DNA of 64,000 bases from Pelecanus crispus (GCF_030463565.1 NC_134676.1:2962001-3026000), one strand, 5' to 3'. Counted from the stretch's first letter, positions 10,626 to 48,779 are shown. The notes: generated by a model from the letters alone, not told the origin. Numbers and translations: made by a program.

Positions 10626-13600
10626 TGCTGTCAAACAGGGAGGTGTTCTAGAAAATCAGTTTTGAGGTAAAATTGTAATTGCTTTACCTACAGCCTAAGT
10701 ACCTCTTTTGGTTGCTGATCGCTTGCAAGGGACAAAAAGGAAAAAATAACGTCGGTGATTTAGGCAATTGCATACAAATTCTGTATAGGTCAAGCGTTAT
10801 TTTTCCGGAATAAACAAAACCCAAATGTAATTTAGGCAAAGGGAATGCATTTTACTAAGAAAATAGAAGACCAGAACACACATTTCAATAGAGTTACAAC
10901 ATTATAAAGGAGAAAAAAAAAAAACCCCAACCATTTCACATTTAAATACAATTTTAAGTTTCAGCTGAGCAATGACCCTCCCAGGTAAAGTCAAGCCCCA
11001 ACAGTTAGGCTAGAAGTGTTCTTCTCACAAGCACTCCAGTAGACTTATGTTTATTCATGTAAGGTAGGTATGTTTAAGACAGAAATAAATGTAAATTATT
11101 TTGACATTTTATTTCTTGACAAACTGGCCCTCTTACTATGTTTGTGTAGTCTTACAAGTATTTTTATTTCCATTTTCATTAGAAAGGAACTACTTAAAGG
11201 ACGGATAAGTCAAAGTCAAAGGTACTCGGAGAGTTCCGTTCAATCCAGCGCCCGCTTCGTGTGCGGGGAATATAAATGCCCAGCACAGGGTTCCTGCACC
11301 ACAAGCAAAACGTCTGATGCGAGGGAGCTTTTTCCATCAGCTGTAGCCATGGTCTGCCGTGCCACCAGGTTCCGGATTCCCCGGGTACCTTCTAGCTGCT
11401 GGCACATGTTCCTCCGGAGAAGGCACGAGTAAGCTGCATCCTCACCGATTGCTGCGATTCGGGAAGCGATGGCAGGAAGCAGAGGTCTGAAGCGTGCTGA
11501 ATTTTCCTCGCAGTTCACTCAGAACATCTGCAGGCTTTCCGATACCACGGTAATGTGTATTTTGGGAGTAGGTAGGTAGGTCAGGGTAGATCCACACAGA
11601 ATTAGATGCCCCTTCACCAGCGGCAACTGAATGACGTTGCTCAAATTCAGCTGTCAAGTGGGTGCAATTAGAGCTTTGCTCTAGATTTTCTCCTTGCTCC
11701 TGTATTCCATGTAACACCAGTCCCTGCCTATTACGTACGGCTGTTATGAAACGGGATAGCAGTACACATCATCTTAAAAAGAGTCCAGAAATGACAGTGG
11801 TTTTCTTAAACTCAGGAACAGCACTTCGAACCGAGACAGAATGGAAGTCCAAACTGTACTGTTCTTGCAGTCCGACCCGAGGGTCTTGTAAATACCTTTA
11901 TCCAAGGTGCTCAAATCTGCACCTTTGAGGTCAAGAAGACCCGGAGCGAACGAAAGAAGACAACTTGGATTTACTCAGGCCCAGAGTCAGCTGAACTAAA
12001 ATTCAGTTGTAGCTGTACAATAGTGATCCCCACTCTCCTACAGGAGTAGTCACTAAATAGGGCTGCTAATGCAAAACTAAAAGCTGTTACCATTTATAAC
12101 TATTACCAGAGGAGTGTGACAAAGGGTTACTTTACCCGCTCCTGCAAAACAGTGCGCTGGAAAAAATAAAACAGTACAAGAGACGTGCACCTACCACAGG
12201 AAACCTGTTAAACACCGATCTGCACGTGAAGCGTCGCTTTGGTTTAGGCGTGGAAAATGAACACAACATCATGAAACATCACTGTTCACAAACATAACCA
12301 AGAACTTCTGTGACGAGTCATGTTTGTGTTTTAAAATATATCATTCGCCACATTTTAATGGTCTTCCTCTACAGATCAATTGTTGTCACACGGGCAGACG
12401 CTTCGGGAACATACAAACCTTTGTAACACCTTTGAATGAGAACACAAGTGTTTTCATAAAAAAAAAAAGCTGCGCTCCCTTAGCTAGCATTTTTCTCCTC
12501 CCCTAGACATTTCTGTATGTTGCTGCCAAGAGGCTCGGTCCTGCTCCTGTTGATTTTAAGGAAGCAAGTCCTGGACCAGCGCTGGAAAAGACTGAGCTAC
12601 TGACCTCAGTGGGAGTTTCTGATCCTCTCAGAAGTGTTCTTTACATCCAGAATAATATCCTCACAGAAGAGACACGAAAGACAGACTTCTATACCATTCG
12701 GAGGGCAAAAGTCACCAGGGCAGTGTGAAAAGCCAGAGCACTCGTCATCCTTTAGGTGATAATTTTTTTTAAAGAACAGTATAAGCTTAACTTACGCTGT
12801 GTAGCATTACAAAATGCATCCTGGTGACAACTTTTTCCCTTTGCATACTGCGTAAGAGAATTTTCTGTATAGCTAAAGACCGGCAAATGCTTTTGAATAA
12901 GCTGGCAAATAGAAAAAAATTGGGTTAAGTAGAATACGAAAAAGGCTACTGTGGTTCCTTACTAAGCGGCAGGATTAGCAGTTGTAATTAATTCAAAGAT
13001 TAATTAGATCTGAAGAATACACAAAACCTAAGATGAATCTATGTATTTTATTAAAAAAAAAAAGTTCTGAAAAAGGTGAAAGGGAATGTGAAATGCACTT
13101 AAAACTTTGTGAGCTGACGTGTTACCTCTTGCTAGCAGAAAACAGTGGCTATACATTAAAAGTAAAATTCCACCGTGTCTATATTGCAAGCTAGAGATGA
13201 TCCACAGAACCTGATTAAACAACGTCCGTGGGTGCGTATGCAGAGATGGAAGTCTAACTGGTACCACTGAGCTGCCGTAACTGGGACAGGTCAGACGCAC
13301 GCAGCCAGGCCGCCTCTACTCTAGAGCTCCGAGCCACCTGCAGCCCCATCAGGGCAGGGCTGTATTGTACCTGGAGCCTCCAAGTCGGTTAAAGACTATT
13401 TTTTCCTCACCTCTGCAGTGGGATTTCCAGAAAAATTAGGCAGGAACATTTGTACTTGGGGGGAAAATCCCACTGCTGGTCAGTTCTGAACAATCCCTCT
13501 TGGCATCTGCTTAAAGACGGCACAGAGCCCGTGCCAGGAAGGACTACACTTCACCAAAGGGGCATCTTCCCTCAGCTTGACCGCTGCCACTGCGAATTTC

Positions 13601-15376
13601 CTGCACGGTAGCTCCCTTTGGGAACCGAAACCACTCTTGCCCAAAGCAAGACTCCTGCTGTGCCCAGGTAACGCTATTTTCCCAAGCGCCGAGTTTTCCT
13701 GAGTACTATCAATGCCCACTGATTATGAACCATGACTGCACTTCTTGCCTGGGGGGAAAAAAAAAAAAATCAGACTGAATAGACGGATGCAGATCTTTAT
13801 TTTGTAAGACAGAATTATATTTACGGACCGATTGCCCTGCCCCTGTGATCATTCTCAGCCAGGACACAAGATCAGTGCATGGGATGTTTTTGTTACTCAT
13901 CTGCCTAATTCGTGTGTTGGCAGAAGTGAGGAAGTGTGCGTTCCCAATATACTTGAATCTAACGATGCAGAACTCCACTGACACACTGCAACAGGCTTCG
14001 GCTAGAGTTGAATTTTTGGAAGGTAAAAATAATTTGTACACTAAATAAATAATTTTTTCAGTAAGATCACAAATTTAAATACAATAAAAACCAGGCATAG
14101 CAAAAATAGATGAAAAAAAGCATTCTTTGTAAAAACATCACGTGTGAGTGTTGGTCTTTTTTGTACATATACTTACATACACAAGTTGCAAACCACGTAC
14201 AACGCCCAACTTGGCAAGGTAGCATTTCGAGCCCCACCTGGCAGCACTTTACCACAGTTTGAACACGCAGTCTTTTCCCCTCATCACTAGTTTCTGTGTT
14301 TACATAATCAGTCTTCTTTCCTCACCTAGGCAAAGCCTTCCCAAAGTTTACCGTTCTCTTTATCTAATACACAAACATAATTTTAAAATCAGATACTAGG
14401 CAGTAAGCGACAGAGACCATGTCCAAGGGGGCAAAGAGACTATTTTTCCTGTTCTATTTTGGAGCTATTCTGTAGAGGCTGCATTTTCCGATAAAAATGA
14501 GGATATGAGAGAGGTGCTTGCCATGGGGTAAATCCTAAGCAAGCTTTACTTCATCTCTTTGGATTCCGGCTTCAAGTTTGGCAGTATAGCCCTTTTACAT
14601 CTATCTATTTATTTATTTTTGTCCTTTTTTGCCTTGATGCAGCAAACTATGGAGCAGCACATTCTCTTTATTTCTGTTCCTGACATACCATTGTTCTTGT
14701 TACAGAGAGCAGATTTAGAGAAGTCACAGGCTGTAAGGATCACTGTGTGTCCTCGCCTGCTCACGCAAAGTCACGGAGGGCACTCACACCTGATATGAAC
14801 AAAATGAAAAAGGAATGCACATTGCGGTATCAGAATCAAATGTGCAGGACTACTCATGGCAAGGAAAAACTCAACTGGCAATTTTTGGTTTTATGCAAAA
14901 AAAACCCTGACAAATTAAACCTGAGAGAGGGGAAGATGAAGCGATCGACTTAAGAGCTTCTAAGCATTAAACCTTCTGAGTCCCATATTCAAACTGAACT
15001 GAATATACTGGACTGAGACCACAAGAAGTATTCAGTCAAACTTCCATAAATGTGCGTGTCAATAGGTGCCTGGAACACTTTCTGTTTCAGCTTCATCAGC
15101 TGCGTGCGGCGGGGTTTGTTCAAAGCGGCAACTGAGTCCACTCGGGAGTTTTTGAGTCAGCGATGTCATGAAAATATCACACACAGGTCTTTTTGTGAGA
15201 AGTGTATGCAAGGGAGAAAACAATTTAGCTTTGAAGAAATGGAACCTTGAAAAAATTAACAAATTAAAGAAAAATCCTTTGGTACATCACCTTGGAGTTC
15301 ACTGCAGAACATCTCCTTGCAAAAACTCTACAAGATTTCTGTAAATTACTTCAGATCCTGCCTTTACGCGATAGAA
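10626..15376. other. Intergenic stretch between the CR1 cluster and the ME2 3' end
   Basis: About 4.7 kb of AT-rich DNA. No coding exon, CR1 copy or RNA gene was recognised. Simple A/T runs occur near 10910, 13050 and 13750, and a short TTTA-rich tract near 14600. Parts could belong to a longer ME2 3' UTR, since further AATAAA hexamers exist on the minus strand here. Confidence 0.5.
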
Positions 15377-16143
15377 TTTATTATGCAACAGCGTAGCTTC
15401 GTTTTTAAAAGCTGTGAAGTGATTAATACTACTTTCAGGCTTTCCAAGGATAATTTTAACTAGTTCACGTTTTTCCTGATAACAGATTTCACACAAGGAT
15501 GAAAACACGAAATACAAACACTGCTGCAGATTCCACATGTGCACACCACGCTGCTCCTCAAAGCACATTCAAAGAAACAGAGCAGCCAATGCCACAAGGA
15601 AGTCTGGACATGGGCATCTTTAAACATCCGACAAAACAGAAAGCCCATTAGACTCTTAAATTTGTCTTAAGCTGTCCTTTTTTCTTCTGACAAATGCTCT
15701 CTGGTGATGTCACAGATAATACAGTTGACAACACTAGGTCAATTAGAAGACTGATTATTAAAAGCAGAAATAGATCATTCTGGAAATCAGCAGTGATGAG
15801 AGAGCTGTAGTTCATCATCAAATGCACGTAGCTAAAACATCATTAATGGAATTCTTTAGTGTGGTGCTGGCTCTAAGCTAGAAATGCAATGTCATTATTT
15901 AAATTAATTTTGGAGAGCGCTCTCATTCCTGTGACGGATGCCATCATCCATACCGTTTATCAGGTACTTGGGAGAGTGGGGAGAAATCTACGTCAAGTGA
16001 AAAACAGGGCAGAAGGGGAAAAAAAGACAACAAAATGAGCAAAAATAAATTACAGGACTCAAAGATCATGATTTAAATTGGTCTGAAAAAGGGATCCCTG
16101 CAGAGTAGAAGATGCTGCCTGAGGAGTGCGATCTTCCGATGCA
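15377..16143 (-). terminator. ME2: ME2 3' UTR, first canonical poly(A) signal at 15377-15382
   Basis: The nearest AATAAA on the minus strand after the ME2 stop codon is at 15382-15377 (TTTATT on the plus strand), giving a 3' UTR of roughly 0.8 kb. A weaker GATAAA variant lies near 15955. Use of more distal signals cannot be excluded. Confidence 0.4.
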
Positions 16144-40128
<23,985 letters not shown>

Positions 40129-41167
40129 TTTTTTTTTTTTTTTAATACCGCACCTGGGAAAAGGAAAAGAGAATCATTCAGATATAGAGGCAGTGGGACT
40201 AATGTTGTAAAAGAAATAGGTACGTGCTACATAAGACTCCTTGTTCTAACACCGTGATAATAACCCAAAATGGCCTTGCGGCAGCCAGGAGAAAGGAAAA
40301 AGGCGGCTTTACAATGATGAGAGCCCATGAGCGAGTGGAGAGAACATACAGGGATACTAACGTGAGCTAGCGTTACGCTGTGGGCTGCAGTCAGCCAGCA
40401 TTCACTAGGTATTGTCTTATAGCTGCACCATAAACCCAGAGCAGAATTGCCATTAGCAAATATTAACCTTCTGTGGCGACCCGTGCAGCTGGCACCGGTG
40501 CAAATACCAGAGAGGACAGAATGACTTGGGCTAGTGCAGCAAGAAAATTTAAGCTGAGTTTCTCCGATAGCTTTCTTCCAATGAAATCCTGTGGCCTGGA
40601 CAACAGAAAGGAAGGAAACTATGTCTATTAGCATATTAAAACTAGATTAGAGCAAAATGTAGAATTCAAATGGTCAACAATTCACTGAACTCTGGATTCC
40701 ATGCTTAGATTTTTTTAAAATTCTAAACCTAAAAAGAAGAGGTTATTTTCAGAGACAATATATCCTTTTCAATACAGGATATGTTTTCCTAACAAAATAA
40801 AAAAATTGTTAATATCATTCAAAAGCTTAGTTCTTAATCTCACCAGGTGATAACCGCTCTCAAACCCATTTTATTCAACTATTAATTGCAAGTTCTTTGG
40901 AGCAGAAATTATCACTTATTACATGCTTGTATAACACAGCACCACCAGGGAATGTGTACTGGACTCGTCTCTAAACATTATTTCACGAACACAGAGAGAC
41001 AAGAGCAACCACAGCGAGACCTTACACAGGACCACAGCCTGTACAAAGACACGTGAAGATGGCAGGCCGGAAAGGACAGACGTACGCAGGTCGGATGCAA
41101 TATCGTGCAGAAGCCTGACATGGGGAGAGAGAAAAACCAAGCTGCCTTTAGCAACAGGCCTGTACAG

Positions 41168-41641
41168 TCATAGAATCATTGAATGGTTTGGGTGGGAAGG
41201 GACCTTTAGAGGCCATCCAGCCCAGCCCCCTGCCGTGGGCAGGGACATCTTCAACTGGGTCAGGGTGCTCAGAGCCCCGTCCAGCCTGGCCTGGGATGTT
41301 TCCAGGGATGGGGCATCTCCCACCTCTCTGGGCAACCTGTGCCAGTGCTTCACCACCCTCACTGTAGAACATTTCTTCCTTATGTCCAGTCAAAGTCTCC
41401 CCTCGTTTAGTTTACAACCATCACCCCTTGTCCTGTCACTCCAGGCCCTGCTAAAAAGCCTGTCCCCATCTTTCTCCTGAGCCCCTGCCAGCACTGCCAG
41501 GCCGCAGTCAGGTCTCCCCGCAGCCTTCTCCTCTCCAGGCTGAGCACCCCCAGCTCTCCCAGCCTGGCCTCACAGCAGAGCTGCTCCAGCCCTCGCATCA
41601 TTGCTGTGGCCTCCTCCGGCCCCGCTCCAACAGCTCCATGG
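41168..41641 (-). mobile_element. CR1 fragment (single-tail subfamily), in ME2 intron 1
   Basis: The antisense 3' terminus ATAGAATCATTGAATGG is followed by GGGAAGGGACCTTTAGAGGC and body sequence whose reverse strand encodes the CR1 ORF2 C-terminus (LGVLSLERRRLRGDL is recognisable). It breaks off near CCAACAGCTCCATG, at the 5' truncation. It has only one tail and no spacer. Confidence 0.9.
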
Positions 41642-43856
41642 AGGAAAGCAGAGATCCGGGATCAGCGTGGCAGGGAAGCCCTGTCCCTCTCCAGCTGGCT
41701 GCGTGGGGGACCCCTGCCCGGTGCTCCATCATCCCCTGGCCCAGCGGGATCTTCACATCCAAGAGACACACAAGGCCAGTACAGCAGGTATGAGACATTT
41801 TTAAGGAGTGAAATGATGCGTGGTTTGGATTTTTAATTTCTTCCAGATGGAAGCCAAAATTAGATTAAGGAACAAAACTTCATTATCTTAAATATAGCCT
41901 GAATACTTTAGAAGACCTTTCCATAATCAAATTTATACACAATCAGCTTTTAAGATGGCAGACTGATCTTGCAAGTTACAGTCTGAGGATTTTCTTCAAA
42001 ATCTTTCCAAGCGTTAAAAGAACATGCAAACATTTCATATTTTTCATCATCAGTTATACCCGAGTTTCTCTTCTACCCATTATAAAGCGCAGAGGAAAGC
42101 AGCGCTGACATCCAGCAGGCTCCCTTTCTCTCATCCTTTATTTGTTTGTTTAGGCCTTGCAATTGAAGAGAGTTCCACTCAAAACCCATGTGTTTAGTTG
42201 TTTCGTGGTAAGGAACATAAATTTACTGCATGGAGACAGGAGGAATGGAAGCCTTGCCAGCACTACAAACAAATGTTGCTTTTAACATGATAATTCCTCC
42301 CTAAACCAGCTAGCGGTGGACTAAACACAGCTGGTCTGCCAGAACTCAGGGCAGCTGAAAATCGGGATCAGATAAGCAAAATTAAATTTGTGCTGCAAAA
42401 CAACCAGCCTTTAGGAATGGCAAATTCAGTCTTAACTGTTTTTAATTCTGACTGCTCATCTGCCGTCGTTACACAATTGCGAGTCCGTCTCCTCCTGCAC
42501 ATGAGGCTCAAAATGATCTGCGATTACAGCGTCGCAGCAAACCTCGGCCCGCATCCCATCAGTCTGGCCTTCGGGTGGCTTCAGTCTGTCATGAGCAAAC
42601 ACCTTAAACAAAGAATTAAAAAGGCGGCCAAACACCGCATCTTATCTTCCTCTAATTAAATTTAAATTACTTCACTGCAATTACCGAGCGTTTAAGAAGC
42701 AAACAAGATTGTGGCCCAGATTTCTCCTAACTTCAACAACTCGCTTGCTAATCAACGAGAGAGAGAAAGAGACTTTTCAGGGGTGCAAATCAAGTCTTAC
42801 AAATCTTACTTTCTTCCCTCCTCTGTGAGAGAGGAGACTTGCTCCTCTCCCCTGAGGTGCCATACAGGCCCCTAAAATGATTCTCTTGGTGGAGGCTTCT
42901 CAGACGCACACAGCATGTGGGAGGAATCGGGCTTCGTTTTCCACTCAGTCCCTCTCTTTAGATCCAAGAGATACGATCCCAGTTAATTTACATCCAGCAT
43001 AAAACCTGACTGGTTACTCAGTCCTGAGCTCTCCTACCCCTGCTTTTCTAATTGTCTCCTATTCCTGTTTTGTCTCCTATCTCGCATATCTCCTCCAACT
43101 CCCTTTGTTGCAGACTTTTAAACGTCTTTTAGCAAGAAACTGCCTCCAAAACTCACCTTAACATGACTTACCCTGAAACCACAAAGCAACCATCCTTCCC
43201 CATCCCCATCCCCTGTCCATACTCCTCTGTGTGGCCCTCCACGGCTCACCTACCCTCTCCTCCCGGCTCTGCTGGCCACCGACCTGGCAAGAACTAGCCA
43301 CCCATCTGCCCAGGTCCTTCTGCTTTCAAAGTCCTCATTCCTCCTCAAGAATACATGCCCAGGCCAATCCAGTGACCCTCACGATTAAAAATCAAGGCTA
43401 CATCTGTACGTACCATGAGTTGTTTAATGCTTTTGAAACCAGAGCTCCCAGGCTGACAGCGCTCACCCCCAGCCGAGGCCCCCAGGACAGCTGGAGCCAG
43501 ATGCAGCACCGGGGCAGCCGTAAAAACAGCTCACGCCAGGAGTTTGGGATTGCAGCGAAGAGCTTCTCAAATGAAAGGTACCACCAGATAATAAAAATAC
43601 TTTAGATGCAGCGAGGTCCGACTGACAGCAAATAAGCTGCCCTGGGCAGCTCCGCTTCTCCTCTGGCCTTGTGGGAAAGGAAGAAGGGACACGGAGCCTC
43701 GTGCCCGGTGGCTCGCATTTACCAGCCCTTGTTTCTGGGAAGGACTTCAGGCAGACAGCAAGCTGCAAGGACAGGTCTGCAAGAAAGGTCCCCAAACCGA
43801 TGCCTGGTTTCAAGGAGATAAAAGGGTTGGGTCATGCTGCTTTCTGGGAAGGTTCC

Positions 43857-44195
43857 AGGCATTGGAACAGGCTGCCCAGAGAGGTGGGGGAGTCCCCATC
43901 CCTGGAGGGGTTCAAAAAACGGGCAGAGGTGGCACTTGGGGACATGGTTTAGTGGGCATGGGGATGTTGGGTTGATGGTTGCACTGATGATCTTAGAGGT
44001 CTTTTCCAACCTTAGTGATTCCTAGTTTTACTTTCATTAAAAAAATAATCCAGCTACCAAGCCAGGAAACATGAAATTGCTACTCTGCCCTTAATTGGTT
44101 TAGTGGTGGACTTGGCAGTGTTGGGTTAATGGTTGGACTGGATGATCTTAAAGGTCTTGTCCAACCTAAACAATTCTATGATTCAAATAGTTTTG
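43857..44195 (+). mobile_element. CR1 fragment with double 3' tail, in ME2 intron 1
   Basis: The copy starts at the conserved ATTGGAACAGGCTGCCCAGA point, continues through the first tail, the spacer with CTACCAAGCCAGGAAACATG, and the second tail, and ends at ATTCTATGATTC. It is antisense to ME2. Confidence 0.88.
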
Positions 44196-47100
44196 TAGAA
44201 GAGAGGCCAGGCTTGGGATCGTGGTGCTTCAACCATCAGAAAAAGGAGAGATTATTTTGATGGTAGAGGCTGATAGAGAAGAGGGAAGGAGGTCAACTGA
44301 GGGAAAGACGGAGGGTTGCAGTGATGTGAAACAGATACAGAGAAGACTGAGGTTGTGCAATGTCCCGTGAGGAGGAATTAGGAAGCAAGCAGAGGAATTG
44401 AAAGGCAAATAAAATTCCTGCTAAAACATGTGTCAGCATAACTGGAACAAGGATTTCTTTTCTTCTTTTAGTACTTGACAATGGTCAGGACTAAACAAGA
44501 CTATGGTGCACCACTAGACTTCATCCAATACAACTGGTAATTTTTGACTTATTACCACATACATGCCGTGTCACAATTTAAGAGAATTAAATTCTTCAGC
44601 ATACCAGATGACAGCTCTCTTCTGTGCCTTATCAGGAGGCATCTGGCCAGGTCAAACTAATTACCGATACTGCACAAGTGCCCTTATCTAGGAGCAAATG
44701 TTTTGCTGCTGCAATTATGGATGTTAAATTGCAAAAGCTGCTTTTAAGGGAAAGTTTCATCATACTTTTAAAAGGTACAATTACATTGCTCAGAGAGTCA
44801 GGAAGCTCAGTGTCAATTAAAGGAAGGTCTGCTTCAATTACTGCACAGGCTGCCTGACTTGTGGATTATACCTTAATACTAAGGAATATCTCTCAGCGGA
44901 CAGCACCTTCATGACTTTGCAGTCTTCCTTCAGTTTGAAGGGTGGCTAAACATAAATCCGCTTCGAGTATTCCTGAAATCTTGCGTAAATGAACAGTTCC
45001 AGTCTTCCTTTTGCGTACAGAAATTACCAAGACCTGTGTGTTAACAGGAGCTTGTTTTGATAACACAAACTGGAATTATTAATTTGAGACCATACAGGCC
45101 TCACAGAGTTTCCAGTCTTTCCGGCCTCAGCCTGGTTTGGTTTTTTAAGCACCGCTGCTCTAGGGCCAACAAACATTTTCTCTTATATACCCACAGCATC
45201 TATCCGGTGAGTCTGCACTATCCCCAGCCTGGTGTGGATGCACCATTGCACTCTATTCTCTTTTTTTTTTTTTTTTTGTTTAATAAACAGACAAGCCTTG
45301 CCTACCCAAGCATGACACAAACCAGGCACACGCTAGCTGGCTTCATCACTTCAGTAATGATAAAGCAGTCTAAAATTATTACATTAGGCAAGTACCAACT
45401 AGAAGTGTGCCTTCCAATAAGACTTTTACTTAAAGAAAGCAGCTTTCCCCGCACCTGCCACCCTGCAGCGGGTGCTTTGCGGACCAAGGGGGAAGGGGGC
45501 ACTTCCATTTTACAACGGGAGCACCCCAACACGTACGCGTGCGGAGGAAGGAGCAGAGAGGTGAGGCTGGGCGACGCAGTTCTGCACAGCAGCTCAGCAC
45601 CTCTGACACCCCGAGCTGACCAGATACTGTTAGGGGAAGTTAGCAGAAAATGGTGGTAATGATATTTCAGGTTCCTTCCAGCAAAGTCCTGAGCCGTCAT
45701 TTTAAAGGACATTTCTAAGGTACCTTGAGATCTGCAAAGTAAAAGGAACAATCATATGGGGGGGTGTTACTAATAAAATGTTCAGCAGTGGTGAGAGGGT
45801 CGTTTTGGAAGCAGACCTTGAAAATACTTTTCTTCCCTCCTATTCTGAGGCAACCAATTCAACAAGGAGAAAAGTTAGCTGCAGAGTACTTAAGAAGCAC
45901 AGTGAGTGAGTTCAGAATTTGAGGCTTGAAACATTCAGCAAATAAAGCACACTTAGGCAAATTCAAACAAGAATAATTTCAGAACACCGTCGTAAAAAGA
46001 GCGTATGTTCTCTACATTAACTTACAATATTAGCAAACTTCTCACAGCACAACTAGAAAACAGGACTAAATTGTTTGGTGTTGGAGTCTTCGTTCATAAA
46101 AGCTCTTACCACACAACATCAGAGAGCTATTTGTTTATACATTAATGGATCCAACCTAAATATTCTCTTTAAGCATCAGAAAGTCCATTATCTTGTACTG
46201 CGGAAAGTGCAGCAGCGGTATTTTTGGCTTACTCTGACAAGATTTATTCACATTCTTGATTTTATTCCATTTGTCTTACTGGGAGGGCTGCCGGTAGTAA
46301 AGGTAAGCGCATCCACGTATGCAGGACAGAGGCCTTATCCTGCAGAATCCTCAGAAAGATTCCAGCATGGTAAATTCCTCCAAACAAACAGAAAGCCACC
46401 GTTGCTTTTTTCTGAAGAACTGGTACACAGCTTTATTAAGAGCTGTTTTCTTCAGTTCAAAAATACAGATTTTTTTTTTTATATATAAGTTGAGAGAGAA
46501 ACAAGGATGTTCTCAACAACTGCTGCACACTTACAAAAGGAAATTCTTCCTGGGAGCACAACTGAGCGATAAGCACAGAGAAACGGAGCTGCTTGCTAAT
46601 TCATTGCCTGTCAGGTGAACTATAAGCTTGTCAAACTCTTATAAAACTTGGCGTGCACTACAGTTAGGACTTTAAAAAGAAAAAAAATCCTGCTTAAATT
46701 ACAGACAAATCGGAAAAACTATCCATGCGCAATTAGTTAGCAGCCCAACTAACAGCAAAGCATTCCTCCTGTTGCAATAAAGGTGCTGCCACCAGTAGTA
46801 AAGATGCACATTCAATTAGTACTCACTCAAGCATGGCACACTACCACGCATTTTGACAGCTTCTTTCTTCGTTTGCAGAAGAAAAAGCTTCAGATCTCAT
46901 CTGCGCTCACGCTGCTGACTCAGAACACCGCCGCACAGGATGATCGGAAGCTTTGTCCTGGGACTGTAACACACACTTTCTCTTAAAACTACACGCTCAG
47001 GCTAACTTTCTGTAGACCTGACCACATTTAATAAAGCCAACAAGACGTTAGATGCCGCTGGCTGCACGCACGCGTGGATTACTTGCAGAGTTTCATATTC

Positions 47101-47339
47101 TGCCTAGCTCTTTGTATTACCCCTGTGTATATATGCACAATACACAGAAAATTTCCCTTTGCTGTGCACTACTAACTGTTTCGACTTAAGACCGCAAAGA
47201 TGCCAAATCGTTACAAGCCTGCTTGGCTGCAAGATGGTCCTTTTTTATCAGCTCTTTATCGGTATTTCCATATGTTTGGGGGTTTCTTCAAGGAGCTAGA
47301 GATTCGTGCCACGACATAACACGCCAAGTTGCTGGGAGA

Positions 47340-48779
47340 CCGGCTCTTATCTTGCACCATTTAACGTTACGGCGCAGCGAGGCCGAGAGGAGCGCGGGAC
47401 CTGCGACGGTGGCGTTCCAAACAGCCACCGCCGCTTCTTTTGAACAAACAGCCGAGAGGCAAAACCCAAGGACCACAGAGACTAGCTCTAAAAATACCAG
47501 GCGGCCTGACTGTGTTTCCTCTCCCAACGCCGCACCAGCAAGCTCTGCTACTTCCCAACTTGTACTCGCTAGCTTTTAAAGGCCGTAGAAGTTCACAGCA
47601 GGTTGAAAGTCGCCACGGGGACCGTCAGCCAACGCCGAGGAGCTGCGGAAGCTGCTGCGCCCTGAATTTGGGGAGTTTCGGGGGGCAGCGTCCTCCCAGG
47701 CTTGACCCGAGGAGCTGCTACAACCCTGCCTGGTTGTCCTGGGAGGGTGGCCAGCTGAATTTGTCACCCATTTTGACAGCTGGTGAACATGCAGCAGCCC
47801 TTGCACGCCTTAGGCAGCGCATGTCCCGTTTCCTCAGAAGCAAAGCAGCCGCTTTCGGTGTTCTCCACCTGCCGCCGGGGCCGGCCGGGCCGAGGGCTCC
47901 CCGCAGCCCCGGGGGGGTTCCCCGCAGCAAGGCCGAGCCTCGGGGCCTCCAAACAAACCGGGGCGGGGAGGGAGGGGGGGAGCTGCTGCTTTGCTGCCAC
48001 TTCAATCTGCCCCAGGGGACCGGACCGAGGGACGCCGAGCTCCCTCCGCTCCCCCCCACCCCGCTCCCCGCTGGGCCTCGTCTCCCCTCCCGGCTGGACG
48101 GGGCCCGGGGCCCGGGGCCCTGCCCACCGCACACCTCCGGCTACGGCTCGGTGCGGCACGCTCGGCCAGGGCACGAAGCGAACCGCCCTCTCCTCACCCT
48201 GGCAGCACGCAGGCGGCGGGGCCGCGGGAGAGGTTTCAAAGGGTGGGGGAAGGCACTCGAGGAGGAAAGGCGGCAAGGGTCGAGGCTCTGGGGAAAACAC
48301 CCCCGGGTTTGTAAAGAGACAGAAGGCCTTTCGCACGCCATTGCAATTGTAAAATTGTTACCAGAACGGGATCTACCTCCTCCTGCGGCTGCTGCCCTCT
48401 GAGTGATGCTGGCCGAGGACCTGTTTCTATTGTGCAACAGCAGCTCCCATCCGCCGGAGCTCCGTCCGCCTCGAAACCCACCACTGAATGGAGCAAACAA
48501 GGAGGCACCGGGGAGGGACACCCCGGAGGGCGGGGTGTTCCCTATAACTGGCAACCGACGCGGCCAATGACAAGGAAGCCGGCTGGCCGGCCGACGGCGG
48601 CGCTCAGCCAATGAGCCTTCTCCGCCGCGGCTCCCCGCCCTGGCAGAGGGGAAACCAGGCCGGGCGCGGCCAGTTATATGTTAATTAGGCCGGGGGCGAC
48701 AGCGAATCAGCGCGGAGGGGCGGGGCGCGGAGCCCGGGGGCGATGGCGCGGGGCGTCGGAAAGGGGCGGGGAGAGAGGC
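47340..48779 (-). promoter_or_regulatory. ME2: CpG island, probable ME2 promoter and untranslated first exon
   Basis: About 1.4 kb of strongly GC- and CpG-rich sequence lies upstream of the first coding exon of ME2, which has a 5' UTR splice acceptor. CCAAT boxes lie at 48564-48568 and 48608-48612. Several plausible minus-strand donors exist inside (for example near 48373-48376 and 48197-48200), so exon 1 cannot be placed exactly. Long proline- and arginine-rich open frames here reflect base composition. No TATA box was recognised. A bidirectional role is possible, but no divergent gene was recognised to the right. Confidence 0.7.

Larger units (their letters stand above)
40154..47339 (-). 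other. ME2: ME2 intron 1, distal part
   Basis: This is the span between the exon 2 acceptor and the promoter CpG island. It carries two CR1 copies (41168-41641 and 43857-44195), T-rich runs near 45262 and 46471, and otherwise unique-looking sequence with no coding exon recognised. Confidence 0.7.

Noticed and set aside
45057-45659. Plus-strand open frame of 200 codons in ME2 intron 1
   Set aside because: It is antisense to ME2, has no recognisable domain, and includes a poly(T)-encoded phenylalanine run.
47440-48402. Long open frame of 320 codons in the ME2 CpG island
   Set aside because: Very GC-rich DNA has few stop codons. Overlapping frames on both strands are equally open, and no domain is visible.
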